Of a stretch of DNA of 64,000 nucleotides, positions 1 to 10,731 are shown piece after piece. Both the position numbers and the translations under genes were made by a program. The notes under the pieces were generated by a model. The model had not been told where the DNA came from, did no database searches, and worked only from the letters and a program-made list of their open reading frames with translations. The stretch is from Margaritispora aquatica (lineage: Eukaryota; Ascomycota; Leotiomycetes; Helotiales; Discinellaceae). The number at the start of each line of letters is the position of its first letter. Position 1 is the stretch's first letter. The stretch covers positions 791,207 through 855,206 of the forward strand of contig VJWN01000016.1 of assembly GCA_007644065.1 (NCBI GenBank). Reading direction: 5' to 3'.

Positions 1-325
1 CGTCTTCTTTCTTTTCATTCATTGCAGTATTGAATAATGAATACCCCACCATACTTGAAATTGATTCTCTCTTTCAATTATACCGTTAGAAGTTAGAGAT
101 ACGATCAAGCAGAGTAACTCAAGCTTCATACGACGTCAATTCAGTAGGCAAGCAAGCTCAAAATCATCGTTGGCTAAATATGCCTTCACTCAATCTGAGA
201 TAGAATAATGTAGGTGATTTCCAGGGGCCTTAGCCTAGCTTATCATGTATGAGTCTTTTATGTCTCGGTATCGACATTGACATCGAACTCATGGCCGTAT
301 CATCCGACGATCTATAGCCTCCTCT
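1..325. other. Left-edge intergenic sequence
   Basis: AT-rich sequence downstream of the first DUF7918 gene. I see no gene or repeat here; it probably holds that gene's 3' untranslated region. Confidence 0.5.
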
Positions 326-1751
326 TCAGTCATCGGTAAGATCTATAACTGCTGCTTGAGCAGAAATCTTAGCTCTCTTGCGAGAACCCGAGTTGGTAGT
401 GAGATCAATGAGTACATTTTGCTCCGCCATCTTGCCTTTGTTCCTGGACGATGTGCCCTGGGAATCGCTGAAATTGGGATCGCGATGCTCACGCTTGACT
501 CTCGTGCCGGCTTGTTGGTCTTCGATTTTAACTCTGCTAGAATTGGATGGCCCCTAGATTGTTTGTGTTAGCTTTGAAGCACTATGGTGATTGTATTTGA
601 TGTGTGCGAGGACGTACAACAAGATTTCTCATGAATTGTCTGACCCTGCATCTATTCTCCTCGTCGAGATCGTCGAGATTGAGTTCCTGCTCGGGCTGAA
701 GCTCAAACGATAGTGCGCGGGCTGGTGCTAGTACTGGTGATTCAATGGGCTCTGGTGAAGGCTCGGGTGTGCGTGGGATCACCATCAGCTGTTTGAGTGC
801 TTCTGTGAATATGTTAGCGATAGGACACGAGACCTTGGGAAGAGAGGAAACAATCGTATCTTGATGACATGCCTTTTGACCGATATTTAAAAGTTACCTT
901 AGCAATTGGCGTCTTGTCTATTCTCTTTCTACGCGGCTTCTCGACATCCGGGACAGAAGCTCGGTTCCTACTCCTACCTCTATGGATGGGAACAACTTCA
1001 CCATACCTTGTATCATCAGCACTATAGTTCTTGAGATAGGATTCGAATGGCAACTTACGATATAGCATGTGTCTTAGCACTTCCCTTCAATGCCTTTTCC
1101 GATATTTCCGAGAGAGGAGCATGTGCCGTCCGCTTTGGAGGCTGTGAAGGCTGTGAATGTCTAGAGCGAGACTTTGGTGGCCTCTGTATTAGAGATTCAC
1201 GCCATATCTTGATGGTGATCTCTCCAACATTGGCCGCTGCATCCTGGCCTCGCCCAATTACCAGCCCTGGATGAGCATCCTCCTCTGATTTAATAGTTAC
1301 TCATTAGCGGACTGATCAGCAACAATCTGCGTAAATAGGTCGACTTACCAACAATTTTCAACTCTGAGAATTGAAACGGACGCCGCATGTTCTCGCCTTC
1401 CCGAATTCCGGTGCGTATAAAGTGAGTACGTTTCGGCCTGCCGTCTTCAAATTCAAACGAGTTACTACCGATGTAATTGCCATCGATGTACATGTAAGTG
1501 ATCACAGCATCTGCGCCGTAATCTACTTGGCTGTCAAGTTCGCAGCGCATGCTGAACTTTTGACCCGTAGCAGATTCAATGTATTTGAAGACCTGATCTG
1601 TCTTGTGATCGCCGAGGGCTCTTCCTCCCAAGATCGCTGGTGCCTGATCATCTTCCGTGATATTGTCAGGGTCATCGTATTCTTGAAGTGGCTCCCCGTT
1701 GTCTTTGATGATGTAGATCGCGAGACCAGGGATGGATGGGAAGACAGCCAT
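326..1751 (-). CDS. DUF7918 family protein, paralogue A
   Basis: This is the first of three tandem minus-strand paralogues of the fungal DUF7918 family, whose function is unknown. Inferred exons are 1349..1751, 1059..1284, 873..1006, 618..802 and 326..553, giving 391 residues. The start is the Met of MAVFPSIPGL, matching MAVFPTLPGL in paralogue B and MAVIPALLGI in C. The N-terminal half is the DUF7918 domain with an acidic loop. A shared FKYRS(K/R)-(E/A)ALKQL-VIPRTPE segment follows, then a basic, disordered tail. That tail has two SUMO-interaction-like motifs: VLIDLT (about 363-368) and a C-terminal VIDLTDD. Intron 3 uses a GC donor (AAAG|GCATGT) exactly where B and C use GT. Without the last intron the protein would stop at 582; the spliced form is preferred because it recovers the IDLT tail of B and C. 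A nuclear, SUMO-linked role is inference only. Confidence 0.78.
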
Positions 1752-2911
1752 GGTGAACGCGTTTAGGAAGTGGCACAATGGTCTCAATTGAGGATGTGAT
1801 CTCGCAGTAATCAGTCTGGGGGATCAAAATACCTCAATCTGTCAACTGCAGATCTGCGAGTCTGCTACTAAACTCAATTGATGTGTTGTTGTGCTGTGAG
1901 TGTTTGCTAATGATGTAAGTCGTGTGGGTCTGTGCTGGAGTAACTTTCGAAATTTACGAAAGGAAGGTGATCTGACCCGCCTCGACCCTGTTTCACTTGT
2001 GAAACTGATCTTCAGTTTTCGCTTCATGGGTATTTCTTGATGTGTGTACATCAAGATTTCAAAGCCTGCTTGATAGTCCTAATACAAAAGAGTCTAGTAA
2101 ATACTATGCTAGGAACCATGCTCTATTCTCTTCAAAGCACCTCAATCATTGCTGAGATCAAACAACTTCATGTGGTAACTGGCTTTTGTCTCTCTTCTCC
2201 CGCTTAATTTTCATGGAGCCTCCTGATCGTTCAGATTTGAATCTGCCAGTGTTCTTGCCTGGATCCTGCATCTCAATTGTTAGTCATTGATACAAACCGA
2301 GTGTTGATAGTTGTCGTGGAAGAACTGGGACTTTAAAGCTAAGCTTAGTATGGTAAAAGGGGAGCCGAACTCACTACCTAACCTGTCGTCATTTTTCAAA
2401 CGCGTTATCATAGGTATCAATGATGCAAATAGAGATACCAGGAAGCGATGGAAACAATGCTATATCACCAGCAACTATCAGACAGTCTGTACAGAAGTGT
2501 TAGACAGTATTCACAAGTCACGAGACTTACATCGTCAAGATGAGGGCTGACCTGCTGGTTTTGGCTTTGGAGAACGTCGAGTGACATTGAATCACTGGAT
2601 CTTGCTGCTAATAGAGTATTATATGTTCAGAGTGGGAAGGGGATGATCATATCAACACAAAATTAAGAGCGACCTCAGTCAGATTTCTCTCAAGATCTTG
2701 CAATAATGATGTAACTTGAAAGCACTATAAGATGTACGCTAAGCAAGTAATTCAGACTCGTAATCTAGACTATTCTAAGGATTGAAATTGGGTTGCGATT
2801 TTTTATTTTCTATGCAACAGACACGCATTTGGCAGTACAAACTCGCATTTGGTTAGGGAAATCCGCAGTTCTCGATGATGGTTTGGTTTGCATTAGTTCA
2901 AATATGTATCT
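1752..2911. other. Intergenic between DUF7918 A and B
   Basis: No convincing gene. The short open frames here have no recognisable family and poor start context. An 18-base motif at 1944-1961, shared with the Old Yellow Enzyme promoter, is listed separately. Confidence 0.5.
1944..1961. promoter_or_regulatory. 18-base motif upstream of DUF7918 A (shared copy 1)
   Basis: CTTTCGAAATTTACGAAA lies about 190 bases upstream of the start codon of DUF7918 A. The identical 18 bases occur in the same orientation directly upstream of the Old Yellow Enzyme start at 8930-8947. The core is a near-palindrome (TTCG..CGAA). A common regulatory role is inference. Confidence 0.3.
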
Positions 2912-4157
2912 CTAATCATCCGTGAGATCAATGAAGACAGGTGTGCCTGAATTCCTTGCTTTCTTTGAACGTGTCGCTCCAGAAGACACATTATTATCTC
3001 GTTCGCGCTTGACCCTTGGAGCCATGCTTCCACCAGCCTAGAAAGATCAGCCATTGTGTCTCAGTGATAGAAATAGTGTATAGTGGAGCTCAACGAAAAC
3101 TTACTCTGCGCTGTCGAAACTCCTCAATCATTCGCCTCTCCACCTCATCAAGATCCTCAATCTTCAGAGCAGCAAGAGAAGCAGTATCCTCTCTGACTCC
3201 TCGAGGAGGCTCCGGCTCCGGCTCGACACTCTGCTCTGGTGTCCGAGGAATAACAAGAAGTTGCTTTAAAGCCTCTGGATTCACAATTCAGTTATTGAAT
3301 CTACGAAAGAACCCATTCAAAGCCTCTCGCTTACCTCTCGATCGATACCGAAAACACGCCTGAGCAATTGGATATTTATCCAAGGTCTTTGCTGTCCAGG
3401 TGACTCTTAATTCATTTTCGCTCTTTGGTGCTCGCGCTTGGCCAAGGCTTTTCTGGTTAGTTTACCTGCTTAACATGAGAGGCTAAGTGCACAACATACG
3501 AGACACCATGAGATTTAGCCTTGCCTTTCAACGACTTCTCATGAACTTCCAACTCGTCATTATGATCTCGCATGTAGCCAAGGGGCAAGTTTGGCGCCAG
3601 GGCAGCCTCTCCCTTGCGCCTCACACAAACCATGATCTGCCCCAACTTAGAGATACGCTGTGTATCTTCCTTGATCGTCGCTAAATCTCTCTCGTCGATC
3701 GCTATACGATGAGCATTGATCTACTTCTCGAGTTCCGAACACACTTACAAGACTTGATATCTAAGAATCTGTATGGCTTGATGAGCTCATCCTCCTCTAC
3801 ACCCATCACAATGTCACTCATCGCGTGAGAGTCTCCAGGCCCGAACATATGCATTGGCGAGGTACTTAATTTGCCATCGATGTAAGTAACGAAAGACAGG
3901 GTGGGACAGTCGACTCTGAAGGGTGCCTTGAGGACATATTTGATGCCGAATTCTTGACCTGTCCGCGCTTCGATGTATTTAAACACAAAATCCGTGTCGT
4001 TCATTGGCAGTCCATCATCCACGATAGCAGTAGGAGCAACAGGGGATTTAGCCTCGTCTTCTGATTCGGAATCATCATCTTCCCATTCTTCGAACGCATT
4101 ACCATCTGCGTCGATGACTGTGATCTCAAGCCCAGGAAGCGTTGGAAAGACAGCCAT
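2912..4157 (-). CDS. DUF7918 family protein, paralogue B
   Basis: Second tandem DUF7918 paralogue, with inferred exons 3749..4157, 3500..3680, 3335..3447, 3105..3274 and 2912..3037 (332 residues). All junctions keep frame, use GT-AG and sit at the same protein positions as in paralogue A. Order in the protein: MAVFPTLPGL start, acidic loop (EEWEDDDSESEDE), DUF7918 beta-rich core (DFVFKYIEARTGQEFGI), FRYRSREALKQLLVIPRTPE linker, and a basic tail (PRVKRERDN, RSKKARN) ending in VFIDLTDD. The last six or so residues look like a SUMO-interaction motif. A TATA-like TATATAA lies about 100 bases upstream of the ATG. The first Met of the longer open frame (4205) was rejected because all three paralogues share the MAV(F/I)P start. 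Molecular function is unknown. Confidence 0.8.
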
Positions 4158-5674
4158 TGTGAGTGATACTATGGATTTATGGTTTTCAAAAACACAGGAT
4201 ATCAAATGATATGCTTGCTAGAATTGAACTGCCTAGTAACATATGTTGATAGCTGGGCCTTATATATACTTAGATATTCAAGATCGGGTAGTATTCTACG
4301 GATACGTTAGTCCTCCTCTGCAAATAACAACATTTGCTATAATTAAGGCTATCACTCCAGCTGCAGCAAGGCTACCATCCGCGACAAAATCGCGATAGAG
4401 ACAAACATACCGTGTTGCCCGACTTGCACATACTAACTTCCCTCAATTCTCTAACGACAAGCGAAATGGCAAGCAACAGTCACACAGACAGAAATCAAAA
4501 CACTAAGATGCCGAACAAAAGACAACAAGTAGGATGATGCGATATTCATCCGAAGAGAATTAAGCGCTCGAAAGCCCAGCTGAAGACCCCTATCACATGA
4601 TATGCGCCAACGACCCAGGGTTAAGAGAGGAGGCACTCATCGTCCGGCCGGTCGAGCCTCGCTTCCGAGGATTTCGAATGAGAAATGTATCTTTGAATCG
4701 ATTTGACATAAAAAAGCAACAGGATGCTTATCGGGACAACATTTCACAATGTCCTCCACTGAATGACGCAATTTATTTGGTTCAACTTAAAGCACTGTCG
4801 GATTGTATGTCCAGTCGTAGATGAGAGATAGCATGCTAGCAAGCTAGTGTATTGATGTTCGCGCTATAGCTGATATCACTAGATACCCCTCATCCTCAAG
4901 TCCCGTAGTTAATTTTGTTGCTCCGTTGAACTGCTAGAACCATGTGCTTCCCCGTTCTCCAGTTTTTTTTTATACAAGCTCAATCATGTTGTGTAGCTTA
5001 ACATTAATATCTAAAGTGGCGCTCTGACAGTAGTGTCCGAATGGACTCGACACATTAATACAAATAATGAAGCATCGTGGAATGTTGTTATGCAGGAGAT
5101 ATTTGCGAATCCTTGGAATGTTCGAATGGGACGAGGATTGTTCTGAATCTTCTGTTGGAGGAGGAGCAATATACTCACAATATTGATTCAACAACCCACT
5201 GGCAAATTGTTTTGGCTGGAAGATGAGAGATGCTCGTCCACACTACTTCAAGTAGTAAGTACAAGGCATCATGTTTTCAATGGAAAAGCACGAGCCATTT
5301 GTCGAGGAGGCAACTGATTTTTGTCTTAGGAAGCTTCCGTATTGTTCAATCTGACTTCCCCACCTCAGCGAGAAATCGATCGGCTCGTTCTCAATTGGCA
5401 AGCAGCCATTGGCTTCTAGTATAGATGTTGGCAAGTTCCACATCGGGATAGATAAGATTAGTTGCATCCGGCTGTCACAATCGTAGGGTATCTATGCAAC
5501 CGAAGATGAATAGATGTGTGCAAAGTTCTAGTTGGCGACTGTAAGTAAATAGAATGTATCAGGGCAAACTAAGCCTTTTGGGGTATCATAAGACCAAATT
5601 CCCTACTCCAAAACCCACAAGGCCAAACACCCCATATTTCCCACTGGCCAAGCCGACCACTCTGTGAATTGCTC
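4158..5674. other. Intergenic between DUF7918 B and C
   Basis: About 1.5 kb with no recognisable gene, RNA or transposon; only short frames without family resemblance. The part next to 4157 is the promoter side of paralogue B and the 5.6-kb end is the 3' side of C. Confidence 0.5.
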
Positions 5675-6785
5675 CTAATCTGATGTGAGATCAATAACTT
5701 CGTTGCTCGTAATCCTTCGTCGTTTGCTAGGACCAGGACGCTCATCTCTATTGCTTTCTTCACGCTTAATGATAGGCGAAGATGCAGATCTGCCATTTTG
5801 CTTTAAGCCTTGAACAAGTTGCTGAACCTTGTTTAATTGTTCGTTATCGAGCCCATCTAGATCCACCGGCCCTGATGCTGCGCGCATGCGCGGACTATCA
5901 GGTTCTGGTGTACGAGGAATTACGAGTAGTTGTTTGAGAGCGGCTGTAACATGGTTAATGAAAGCTAAAGCAAGATCCGAATGCAAGACTGACCCCTCGA
6001 TCGGTATTTGAAGACGAATCTAGCAAGTGGGTGGATATCCAGACGATCTGATTTTGCACTTTGCGAGGAAAGCTTCTTATTTTGCGCTTCTCCGAGTCTG
6101 CCGTCATCAGAAAAAGGTTAATAGCCATACATATGCGCACTACTCACGAAACACCAAGATACTTCGGCTGACCCTTGAGAGCCTTCTCGTGTATACTGGA
6201 GGCGTAGTCTCCCACACCTTCCAGGATTCTGCTCTTGGGTCCCCAGACGGGCGTGGAATTCCGATACATCTCAACAACGATCTGCCCGACTTTACTGATT
6301 CTTAAAGCATCGTCCCTGACCGTATATAGAGCGTCATCTTCTAATGCTGAGTGAAAATGTCAGCACTCACACCTCACTCCATGTTTGGCTCACTCACATG
6401 TTTTAATGCCAGCAAACTGAAATACCCTCAAAACACCCATCTGTCCAGGTTCCCCTTTATCAACACCAGCTCTGAAACTTGACCACGAGCGCCTCCGCTC
6501 GTAGTCTTTTCTTTCGGCGAGCTTTCCCCTAATTTTGTGACCATCCACTGTCAGAGTTACTTCCAAAGCCGGGCAATCCATTTGGTAAGGAGATTGAAGC
6601 GAGAAGTTGATGCTGAATTCCTGGCCTTCAGCACCTTCGATGTATTTGGAAATAGTATGAGCAGGTCTTCTAGCATCAGCTACATCTTGTGATACGTCTT
6701 CGTCCTCGTCGTCATATTCCGGAAGAGGAACATTGTTGACGCGAATGTTTGCCTCAATACCGAGAAGAGCAGGAATAACTGCCAT
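5675..6785 (-). CDS. DUF7918 family protein, paralogue C
   Basis: Third tandem paralogue, with inferred exons 6398..6785, 6148..6346, 5994..6097 and 5675..5943 (319 residues). The start MAVIPALLGI matches the family start. The DUF7918 core is followed by SKVGQIVVEMYRN, then FVFKYRSRAALKQLLVIPRTPE, then a disordered tail with a KRRR nuclear-localisation-like cluster (GPSKRRRIT). The C-terminus is VIDLTSD, again a SUMO-interaction-like motif. Unlike A and B it lacks the fourth intron, so linker and tail are one exon. Introns are 50-51 bases with GTGAGT or GTCAGT donors. The copies have diverged strongly outside the motifs, so the duplication is not recent. Function is unknown. Confidence 0.8.
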
Positions 6786-7615
6786 GTCTATCACTGACAA
6801 CTGCAGGTTGGCAACAACATGTTAGACTGGTTTAAGATACGGGAGGCTACCACAAGGCTAGCAACTTACTTAAGTATATGTCCGTACAATAGAAATACCA
6901 CACACGAACGAGCTTACGGGGCGCAAACAGAACAAAAGTGTTAAACCAACAAGCGCATACCCCTCCCTGAATGCCCAATTCGAGTTGATTGATTTGAGGA
7001 TTTTGAGAGAGAGAATGTTGTTGGACTGTCGACGAGGCTGAAGGAATTGAAGATGAGCAAGGTCGTCATGGTGTGGAACAGATCCACCCCCGCGCGCATC
7101 CATTTCGAGATTAGTGCTTTCTGGACATGCTGCATTTTAAGCTTCCTTGTTCACATATATATTCAACAGATAATCCTGTTTCAATTATTCTTCAGATGCT
7201 GATCAAGCTCGTGGTTACGAGATCTGCTAAAATAGATCTTCTTTTTCTACTGAAAGAGAAGAAATCTAGGCGATGAACACTGTACACGAAACCAGGCAGT
7301 CAGTGTTTGCACACACCCGGTTCGACATCGGCTCGGGCTCGGGTATTGGACGGCCCGAATGATCGGAATTGGATTTGTTACACCTAAAGACATCACCTCG
7401 TGTGCTAGCGATTATAACGCGATGAGAAATAGTAATAATGCTTTCATTACTGTTTCGTACATTGTATAATGTGTGAGCTATATTAGTGCTTTTTAGGGAC
7501 ATTAGTGTTTCCATCTTTATGTCGTCTAATATACAAAGCATAGCACGAGTTTTTTGTTAGAGAAGACCCCTATACTTTCTTCGATGCAATTTTATATACT
7601 ATCAACTTCTCAAGA
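6786..7615. other. Intergenic between DUF7918 C and the Old Yellow Enzyme
   Basis: About 0.8 kb without a recognisable gene. The small frames here are not supported by any family resemblance. Confidence 0.5.
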
Positions 7616-8927
7616 TTACACTGCTGTCTGTTTACTTGCTTCAATCTGCTCCCAAGTCGGATAGTCTGTATATCCAACCTCTCGCTTACTTGTTGGACCA
7701 TAGAACTTTCCCCGGTTATACATACTCAACTCCGTGCCCTCCTTCAATCTCTTAACCAAGTCTGGATTACTCACAAACCATCTTGCGAAGACAAACCCGT
7801 CCACCTCACCCTTCTCAACGCCTCCCCAAACTGTCTTTCCATCCCATCCGCCTGCACTGATCACCTTGATCTCAGGCCCCAGCAATTCCTTTGCCCACGC
7901 AAGGTTCACTTCCCTCTCCTTTCCCCAGCTCTTCTCGAACGCCTCACCTGCGACATCTTCTTTTCTCGCTTCCACAAAGCTCACATAGCTCATTTTCCCA
8001 GCACTCACCTGCTTCAAACTCCTGCATAAATGGCTCCACGTCTGCCATCTCTGGTCATCGGCCATGTCACCATACGTCCCAAATGGACTTAACCTTATCG
8101 CTACCTTCTCAATGCCGATCACCTTTCCAATTTCTTCCACCAAATCTAGCGCAAATTTACACCTATTCTCTGGACTTCCTCCATACGCATCTGTTCTCAC
8201 GTTCACGTTTGAGCTTAGGAACTGCTCGACCAAATATCCATTTCCTCCATGAATTTCCACACCATCAAATCCAGCTTTCATAGCCATCTTAGCCGCTGCT
8301 ACATGATCTGTAATTGTGGACTGAAGATGCTCCGATGTCAGAGCAATAGGCGGGTAGTCTTTGAGGAACACACGCTCGCTGTAACTCTTGCCTGGTGGTG
8401 GGTAGGCGTATTTCTCATCTGTAGAGAATGGAGTTGCTGATGCTGAAACAGTGGGAAGAGAGCTATACATCTCGAGAGCTGCTCGTCCGTGGTGAGTGAG
8501 TTGTGCATATATTATGCCGCCTTTTTCATGGACTGCTTTTGTTACCTGCTTTTTTTCAGCTATCATTTCCTCTTAATTTGGTTCCTGGGTGTTGTACCAA
8601 TTTCCATCCTTCTAAATGTTCTGGGAGCCACATTCCTGGAACACCAGGCATTGCTCCAGCCTCCAGTGACGGCAAAATACTCTCAGTCACAATAAGTCCA
8701 CCATCAGTGGCTCGCTGGCCGTAGTATTCGGCCATCAACGCATCAGGGACCCATATTCTGTTAGGTGAATCGGCGGTACTTTCAGCCAAAGGTACTCCGC
8801 GATTCCGCGTCATTGGTGCCATAACAACACGATGCTTGAGAATTACTGTGCCACCTGCAATTGAGAGAGGCTCAAATAACTTTGAGGTAGCACCTTTGGT
8901 GGCAGCAGCGACAGAAGACATCTCCAA
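7616..8927 (-). CDS. Old Yellow Enzyme family FMN oxidoreductase
   Basis: NADH:flavin oxidoreductase of the Old Yellow Enzyme family, which reduces activated C=C bonds of alpha,beta-unsaturated carbonyls using FMN and NAD(P)H. Exons are 8598..8927 and 7616..8545, separated by a 52-base GT-AG intron; splicing gives EGWKLVTKAVHEKGG, the usual family join. The protein is 419 residues. Visible motifs are the N-terminal VMAPMTRNR strand, QLTHHGRAA, the substrate-binding EIHGGNGYLVEQF with the family His-x-x-Asn pair and the proton-donor Tyr, RTDAYGGSPENR, AIRLSPFG with the phosphate Arg, and the C-terminal FMN-binding GEVDGFVFARWFVSNPDL. It is somewhat longer than the usual 360-400 residues because of its N-terminus. 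It lies alone, so the physiological substrate cannot be named. Confidence 0.93.
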
Positions 8928-10497
8928 GCCTTTCGAAATTTACGAAAATATGCGACTGGGAGATCAATCACTGAAAAAGGCAGCAGAAATAATTAGCGAG
9001 AATAGTGGCACTGTCGAACTTTATATTCTTAAAAATGAGATATAGACGCGGGTAGGTAAGACGCGCATCGGATACAATTATCAGGAGTGGGGTAGAATAT
9101 TCGGTATCAACCCGACGGATCTCCTTAAAATCAACCACAGTATCGGGAAGCTTGATCAGCGCCGAAAAAGAAGCCACCGCGCATGATAAATCCGAGAACG
9201 ATAGAACAATATCGCTGGTGATTGATGAGATGAGGATGTTAGCTGATTGGCGGCTTCGATTCGTTCTTTACTATCAAGTCAGATGACTAGACAGCACTTT
9301 TCATTCTTCAGTTAGGGAGTTAGATGGAGGAAGACGTAAAGCTTTGTTAAAAATTTAGTAATTACGAAGGGAAAAAATAAAAAAAAGCCCAGGAGTCTTC
9401 TTTCTTGGTTGAAAGAACGAATATCGATGTCAGCTAGTTATAGATTGCAGCTTCCATCCGTTTCTCTACTAACATTAAGCATTCGCTAACACTTAATATG
9501 ATGCGAAATCCTCTTCCTCCACCTGAACAATACCAGGTCATCCATCAGATCACATACCTCAAACATCTAAAACCCCCACCCTCTCGAGATCAGACCCTAA
9601 ATATGGTAGTAAACAAAACACAATGCAAAAATCCTCCATTTCATCCAAATAAATCTTGACTAGGCCCTTCAGCATGAATGATCAATAGAGTGCTCAGAAC
9701 ACTCTCTCACGTTCTCGGCAATCAACAAGTTAGCGTTGAGGATAGCTGAGCATGTGAGCTCAAGCGTCTTGCAGTTCATTATTCCGTTGACGGTCATTAT
9801 CAAAATAGATTGGGTCTTCCGCGTGGAGTGGAATTTGCCAGATGTGAAATCTCTGAGTTTGTGAGGAGGACTTCTGTTCGACCGATTCGAAGATCCGGGT
9901 ACTCAGACAATGCAACTGTATTTAATATACCAAAATCCTACGTTGGGGAAAAGTTCCTAATCAACGAATAGTTTTTTGCTCCGGCCGTATGCACAGCGGC
10001 TTTCAGCTTAGAGTTGTGAGCCCAGTTTATAGGTTATCTAGCAAGCACCTCCTCACCAACAGGAATAAATGGCAGTTAACGCCACAAAAGAAGAACAGGC
10101 AGCAAAATAAGCAAAGAGCATCGTTTATGAAAGCCTTGGTATGCTCTACTTGTATATAGACGAAGGGCGAATATGGGCTGTCTGCCTCTCCCCACCTAGC
10201 AATCCACAAACGTAACTTGGCATCTGTAAGGCACTGTAGAATGGCACAAGTGATCAGGCTAAAATAATGATGTCACACTCGAACTCTTAACCTATGGTTT
10301 CGGGGGAAAGGGTGGCGGGGTCTATCGTGGACTGCAAGTGGTAGAAATTGGATGAAGAATAACGTTTCTGAATACAAACCAAATTGAAATTTAAGCGACA
10401 AACCTATGTAGCAAGGAACCACCTTTCTCAACAACACTTTTTGAAAGCAGATTCTTTCACCAAAGCCTCACAACTCTCTCTAACTTCATCGTCATTG
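8928..10497. other. Gene-poor stretch 1
   Basis: Promoter side of the Old Yellow Enzyme gene, then AT-rich sequence with only short unsupported frames. No RNA gene or repeat family recognised. Confidence 0.5.
8930..8947. promoter_or_regulatory. 18-base motif upstream of the Old Yellow Enzyme (shared copy 2)
   Basis: Identical to positions 1944-1961 over 18 bases. Here it ends three bases before the start codon, so it would lie in the 5' leader or core promoter of the Old Yellow Enzyme gene. Confidence 0.3.
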
Positions 10498-10731
10498 TCA
10501 AGGTATGAAGTCAGCTGCGGGATCCTCGAACTTGTGGCCTTGTATTGTGCAAGTTGTTGGCTTGACATACGCACAACCTCCAGGCAAGTTATTGTGGCAG
10601 GGTCCTGGGAAAAGCACTCTGTCATGTTGCACATGATGGCCGAGTGCTCGCACGTATTCACAAATAAGCCGTGGTTCTATGTGGCGGTATTTGAGACACT
10701 CTGCGCACGAATAGGTTATGATGTCGGACAT
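10498..10731 (-). CDS. Small cysteine-rich hypothetical protein, possibly frameshifted
   Basis: A 77-residue frame begins in good start context (CCACCCACC before ATG). It carries eight cysteines, including a CAEC pair near the N-terminus, and ends with FEDPAADFIP and a TGA. Reading on in the next frame from the stop region gives LDNDDEVRESCEALVKESAFKKCC to a stop at 10428, which looks like a natural C-terminus. Either the gene is 77 residues long or a one-base shift near 10500 has split a protein of about 100 residues. I do not recognise the family and see no signal peptide. Codon-like regularity is weak evidence, so it may not be a gene. Confidence 0.3.
   Translation of the reverse strand: MSDIITYSCAECLKYRHIEPRLICEYVRALGHHVQHDRVLFPGPCHNNLPGGCAYVKPTTCTIQGHKFEDPAADFIP

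Noticed and set aside
1022..1058. 37-base form of intron 2 in DUF7918 A
   Set aside because: Shorter than any other intron here. The 52-base form (1007-1058) keeps phase, has a GCTGAT branch point and matches the B and C junctions.
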